Positions 26,609-29,311 of a stretch of DNA of 29,311 nt are shown one piece after another. Made by a program: the position numbers and the translations under genes. The notes under the pieces were generated by a model. That model saw only the letters and a program-made list of their open reading frames with translations. It was not told the DNA's origin and did not search any database. Positions within the stretch are counted from its first letter, which is position 1. Each line of letters begins with the position of its first letter. The DNA lies in the IMG/VR virus record IMGVR_UViG_3300031696_000036, positions 1 through 29,311 of that record, one strand, 5' to 3'. This DNA is from a virus.

Positions 26609-27763
26609 TTGTAAATCGCGAATGCTACCACTTGCACCAAAGAAAGAACACCAAAGTTCTCCCATAGTTCTGTAAAGCCCCTCTTGTCCAAGACGGTTAA
26701 TCGCGAATGGGTCGCCGGTTTCTATACCGGATTCAAAGTATTGCGTAGGAATTGCAGTTTGGAACCACAAATAATCAGTATCAAGATAGTAAGCACGAGA
26801 TAGAGAACCTGCACCTTCGTCACCCATATCCTTAGTAGGAATGATTGGGACACCATTGTATGTTGCAACAATGAATCCTGCTTCAATACCCGGAACACCC
26901 TTCACACCGGAGTATGTAGGAGTAATACGCTTGCTGTCCATGAATCTTTGTTGAGATTGTAGGAGTTGCTGTGTGCGCATCAAAGTGTCGTAGCCGGTTA
27001 GGATAACCTTTGGATTGCCACCACGGGTCCAAATCTGTTGGAATAATCCATCAAGTTGGTTAAGAGATAAGTTACGGTTAACTGATGCTCCGCTACCGTC
27101 GCCGCCAATATCACATTCTGCACTGTGGAAAGCCGCACTACCGTCACGAGTAATTGAATACATGTCGTGGTCGCCGAGAGTGTCAACTGAGCCGGAGGCA
27201 ACAGTTAGTTTGTCGGGGTCTGCTGTAACACGGTCAAGTGATTCAAAGTTGTTTCCGGCAGGGGTTGTAACATCCTCAAGCATCATTTTGTTAACATGCT
27301 CAGCGTGGTGCTTACCCATTTCTTCCTTTAGGACTTGGCGAACATCGCCCATTCCGTCATCCTTGTCGGATAGGAACATAGCGACTTCGGATAAGTCAAA
27401 GGTATGTGCAATAGTCTTAGGCTTAGCCGCGACATGCAGGAATTCCGGTCTTGTGGTTTCCGGTAGCGTTGCGTTCTCAGAAAGACCGCCACCCTTAGTA
27501 AAGGATGCGCGCTCGGTGAGGATTCTCCAACCGCTTCTTTCCCACGGTTTCTTAGGTAGGATTGAAAAGGCGTTAAATTCTTGGTTTAGTTGCGACCAAA
27601 CCTTGCGCCCATAAACTGCTTGATATGTTCCTGCTGTCGTTGACATCATTGGGCTGTCTGCCTTCAAAATGTCTCCGCTTGAGTAGGTATATCCTGTTTG
27701 CGCCGCACCACCGTAGTAGTATCTTTCCATGTCTTGAACTGTCCTTACATAATTTCGTGCCAT
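26606..27763 (-). CDS. Major capsid protein, HK97 fold
   Basis: A 385-residue protein directly after the protease/scaffold gene. Length, position and sequence character fit HK97-fold major capsid proteins of archaeal and bacterial tailed viruses. The N-terminal arm is followed by the segment WSQLNQEFNAFSILPKKPW and the E-loop-like GGGLSENATLPETTRPEF. A long helix (RQVLKEEMGKHHAEHVNKMM) acts as the spine, and the C-terminal part contains WFQTAIPTQYFESG. It would form the icosahedral shell. The open frame extends 18 codons upstream to 27817, but those codons overlap the protease C-terminus. The ATG at 27763 has GGGAGAGTGA just upstream and begins MARNYVRTVQ, so it is chosen as the start. The stop codon TGA is the first three bases of the next gene's ribosome binding site. 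Confidence 0.9.
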   Translation of the reverse strand: MARNYVRTVQDMERYYYGGAAQTGYTYSSGDILKADSPMMSTTAGTYQAVYGRKVWSQLNQEFNAFSILPKKPWERSGWRILTERASFTKGGGLSENATLPETTRPEFLHVAAKPKTIAHTFDLSEVAMFLSDKDDGMGDVRQVLKEEMGKHHAEHVNKMMLEDVTTPAGNNFESLDRVTADPDKLTVASGSVDTLGDHDMYSITRDGSAAFHSAECDIGGDGSGASVNRNLSLNQLDGLFQQIWTRGGNPKVILTGYDTLMRTQQLLQSQQRFMDSKRITPTYSGVKGVPGIEAGFIVATYNGVPIIPTKDMGDEGAGSLSRAYYLDTDYLWFQTAIPTQYFESGIETGDPFAINRLGQEGLYRTMGELWCSFFGASGSIRDLQ

Positions 27764-27768
27764 ATTAT

Positions 27769-29214
27769 TCACTCTCCCTTCAATGCTTTGTAGGCAAGTC
27801 GGTGAACATCGTCCCACGACATATTTGCCATTTCCGTAGTATTGGGAACGGTAATTGAAGCGGACGAAGCACTCTTAGCAAGTGTTTCTCCGCCGCTAAC
27901 TGCTACATTACTGATGCGTTGGTCTAAAGCGACCACAGCCTTCTGTAATTCAAGAAGAGGTCTGCGAGCATCGTAATTTTTCTTCGCTTTTTCGTTCTTT
28001 GCAATTTTTTGTTCTGCTGATAGGCGGTCGGAGAAGTAGTCTCCGAGTGAGCCTTTGAATTGTTGTTCTGTTGCCGCGGCTTTGTAAACTTCATAAGCCG
28101 ATTCAATATCGGATTGAGATACATTGCTTGGTGCAAGGTAATCGCCCTTGATGACATTTGTGTTTCCGCGAGGTGCAGAACCAAAGTCCATCTTAGGACG
28201 CTTGGAGGACTCGCCTTCGCCAGCGCCTTCAAGAGAACCTTGTCCACGATGGTCAAAGCCGGATTGTCCCGGTCCATACCCTTTGCTCACATTGTCAAAG
28301 TGAGCGCGAGCGTCACCAACATTGTGTCCTTGTCCCTTAACTGTTGTTTCCAGCCAATTAAGGTAGTCCATTGTTATCATATCATCTGCTTTTGTAGTCA
28401 TGTCATCACCATACATTAAATCTTCGGTTTCGCCGTCGTCATCGTCCTCGTCAAGGTCTTCGTCAAGGCCGGGGAGTGTAGGTTTTTTGCTTTTCTTAGG
28501 AGGGAAGGGGGAATCTTCTTCGCCGCCTTCGTCTTCGTCTTCTTCGCCCAAATCAAATCCTTTGTCGGAGTCTTCGTCGTCTTCTTTCTTCTCTTTCTTA
28601 GGAGGGAAGGGGCTATCTTTGTCGTCGTCGTCTAACTTCTTTGATAGACGCTCTAATACATTCTGTAATTCACTCATTGGGTCGGTCATAGTATCACCTG
28701 TGTCCTCCTTAAGAATACGAAATTGTGCTTCGGGATTGATACCCTTTTCACAAATCGTAACCTCGTGGAGTTCCATACGACGGATTTCACGGTAGTCACC
28801 GCGGGTTGCGTCGCTCTTGTTGACGCGCTCAAAGGCTTGACCGCCTATTGAGAACGACCGCAGGTTGCCCTTGCGGATTTCGGATGCAACTTCACGGGCT
28901 TTTTCTATATCCCCGCGTAGTTTAATGACTACAAACATTCCTGTATCGTCAACTTCGGATTTCCAAACGCGCCCGTTGCTGTCAGTAAAGGTCGGAATAA
29001 CTGTTCCGACTTGAATGTTAGAATGAGCAAGTTGAACATTGCGGAAGTCTTCCGCTTTCATAAATCCGGTGAACGCTTCTTTCAACGCTCCTCGTGTAAT
29101 AAGGTCGCCTTGCTTGTCAACCATCTCAACTGACGCGTAGCCTGCAACAACCAAGTCATCACCAAATCCCTTGAGAACAAGGGGGGTGGATGCGGTAGGT
29201 GCGAGAAGTGCCAT
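27769..29214 (-). CDS. Prohead protease fused to acidic scaffold domain
   Basis: A 481-residue protein with two parts. Residues 1 to about 175 match the HK97-type prohead serine protease family (peptidase family S78): a domain opening with VAGYASVEMVDKQGD, a candidate catalytic His64 in QLAHSN, a candidate Ser122 in RSFSIGG, and the closing strand ELHEVTICEKGINPEAQF. The rest is a low-complexity scaffold-like region. Residues about 190-270 are strongly acidic (runs of D and E) with two copies of DSPFPPKK, followed by Gly/Ser-rich and helical Lys/Glu-rich stretches. Such a protein directs capsid assembly from inside the procapsid and then cleaves scaffold and capsid protein. The frame can begin three bases earlier at a TTG, but ATG at 29214 is preferred. 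The major capsid gene follows after five bases, as expected for this pair. Confidence 0.9.
   Translation of the reverse strand: MALLAPTASTPLVLKGFGDDLVVAGYASVEMVDKQGDLITRGALKEAFTGFMKAEDFRNVQLAHSNIQVGTVIPTFTDSNGRVWKSEVDDTGMFVVIKLRGDIEKAREVASEIRKGNLRSFSIGGQAFERVNKSDATRGDYREIRRMELHEVTICEKGINPEAQFRILKEDTGDTMTDPMSELQNVLERLSKKLDDDDKDSPFPPKKEKKEDDEDSDKGFDLGEEDEDEGGEEDSPFPPKKSKKPTLPGLDEDLDEDDDDGETEDLMYGDDMTTKADDMITMDYLNWLETTVKGQGHNVGDARAHFDNVSKGYGPGQSGFDHRGQGSLEGAGEGESSKRPKMDFGSAPRGNTNVIKGDYLAPSNVSQSDIESAYEVYKAAATEQQFKGSLGDYFSDRLSAEQKIAKNEKAKKNYDARRPLLELQKAVVALDQRISNVAVSGGETLAKSASSASITVPNTTEMANMSWDDVHRLAYKALKGE
28492..28510. repeat. 19-base direct repeat, copy 1 (scaffold region)
   Basis: TTTCTTAGGAGGGAAGGGG on the plus strand is identical to 28594-28612. 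On the coding strand both copies encode PFPPKK, part of DSPFPPKK, within the acidic scaffold part of the protease/scaffold gene. Confidence 0.9.
28594..28612. repeat. 19-base direct repeat, copy 2 (scaffold region)
   Basis: Second identical copy of the 19-base repeat, 102 bases from the first. The repeat plus surrounding Glu/Asp-coding triplets suggests duplication of a unit of about 34 codons containing DSPFPPKK. Confidence 0.9.
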
Positions 29215-29241
29215 CAAATCTCGTCACGGTTTTCTTGTATA

Positions 29242-29311
29242 TCAAACGCGCGGTTTGGTTATAGTGATATTACCACGGTTATCAGTGATGGCTTCTTCGC
29301 CCTCAGTAGTG
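29242..29311 (-). CDS. C-terminal end of an upstream gene, possibly portal protein (partial)
   Basis: The minus strand enters the window in an open frame coding for 22 residues that end in ...ITITKPRV before a TGA stop. The reading (TTEGEEAITDN...) has ordinary protein composition. One other minus-strand frame is also open to the window edge but ends sooner, at 29259, with a less protein-like sequence. Too little is visible to assign a function. In HK97-like structural modules the gene immediately upstream of the prohead protease is usually the portal, the dodecameric ring at the DNA-packaging vertex; that is the only reason for naming it. The stop lies 27 bases before the ATG of the protease gene. 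Confidence 0.45.
   Translation of the reverse strand, partial: TTEGEEAITDNRGNITITKPRV

Noticed and set aside
27015-27614. A 199-codon open frame on the plus strand
   Set aside because: It is antisense to the major capsid gene, has no ribosome binding site, and shows no family-like sequence. It is a shadow of a strongly coding minus-strand frame.
27764-27817. An 18-codon upstream extension of the capsid protein
   Set aside because: It overlaps the end of the protease/scaffold gene. The ATG at 27763 has a ribosome binding site and gives the expected N-terminal arm.
28400-28795. A Ser-rich 131-codon plus-strand frame
   Set aside because: The Ser runs are only the complement of the Asp/Glu codon runs in the scaffold domain on the other strand.
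1-29311. tRNA genes, CRISPR arrays, insertion sequences, att sites, strong terminators
   Set aside because: None was seen. The window is almost entirely coding on one strand, and the longest gap between genes is under 30 bases.

Overview
The window is a piece of the virion-structure module of a tailed double-stranded DNA virus (HK97-type capsid, class Caudoviricetes). Every gene I can support lies on the minus strand. They read without interruption from position 29311 down to position 1, with stops and starts overlapping or separated by at most 28 bases. There is no host gene, RNA gene, transposon, CRISPR array or non-coding stretch longer than 28 bases.

Host: many genes are preceded by a strong GAGGTGA-type ribosome binding site. 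The GGTGA core is typical of archaea but also occurs in bacteria. Together with a large tail tube protein, zinc-ribbon and SAP/HeH-like small proteins in the virion module, and mid-40s percent GC by eye, this suggests an archaeal head-tail virus. A virus of marine Euryarchaeota (Poseidoniales/MGII, 'magrovirus'-like) is my leading guess. This is inference only; no host marker gene is present.

Layout in transcription order. (1) 29311-26606: the end of an upstream gene (probably portal), a prohead protease fused to an acidic scaffold domain, and the major capsid protein. (2) 26594-25296: four small proteins, probably capsid decoration or accessory proteins; one is a 57-residue protein with a TTG start. 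(3) 25285-22728: a zinc-ribbon protein, a large head-tail adaptor, a small neck protein and a tail-terminator-like protein. (4) 22711-16085: the 737-residue tail tube protein, an acidic unknown, a SAP-domain protein, a tail assembly chaperone pair apparently joined by a -1 ribosomal frameshift at CCCTTTG, a membrane-rich tape measure protein and a distal-tail/baseplate protein. (5) 16085-1: one open reading frame of at least 5361 codons that runs off the window. It starts with a LamG-like domain and is probably a giant tail tip or fibre protein. No sheath gene is visible, so a non-contractile tail is the simplest reading.

The most unusual points are the size of the last gene, repeat modules it shares with the tail tube protein, the frameshift site, a recurrent TGAGGTGA element that is both stop codon and ribosome binding site, and the apparent complete absence of six 4-base palindromes (GATC, AGCT, GTAC, CTAG, TCGA, ACGT) from all 29 kb.
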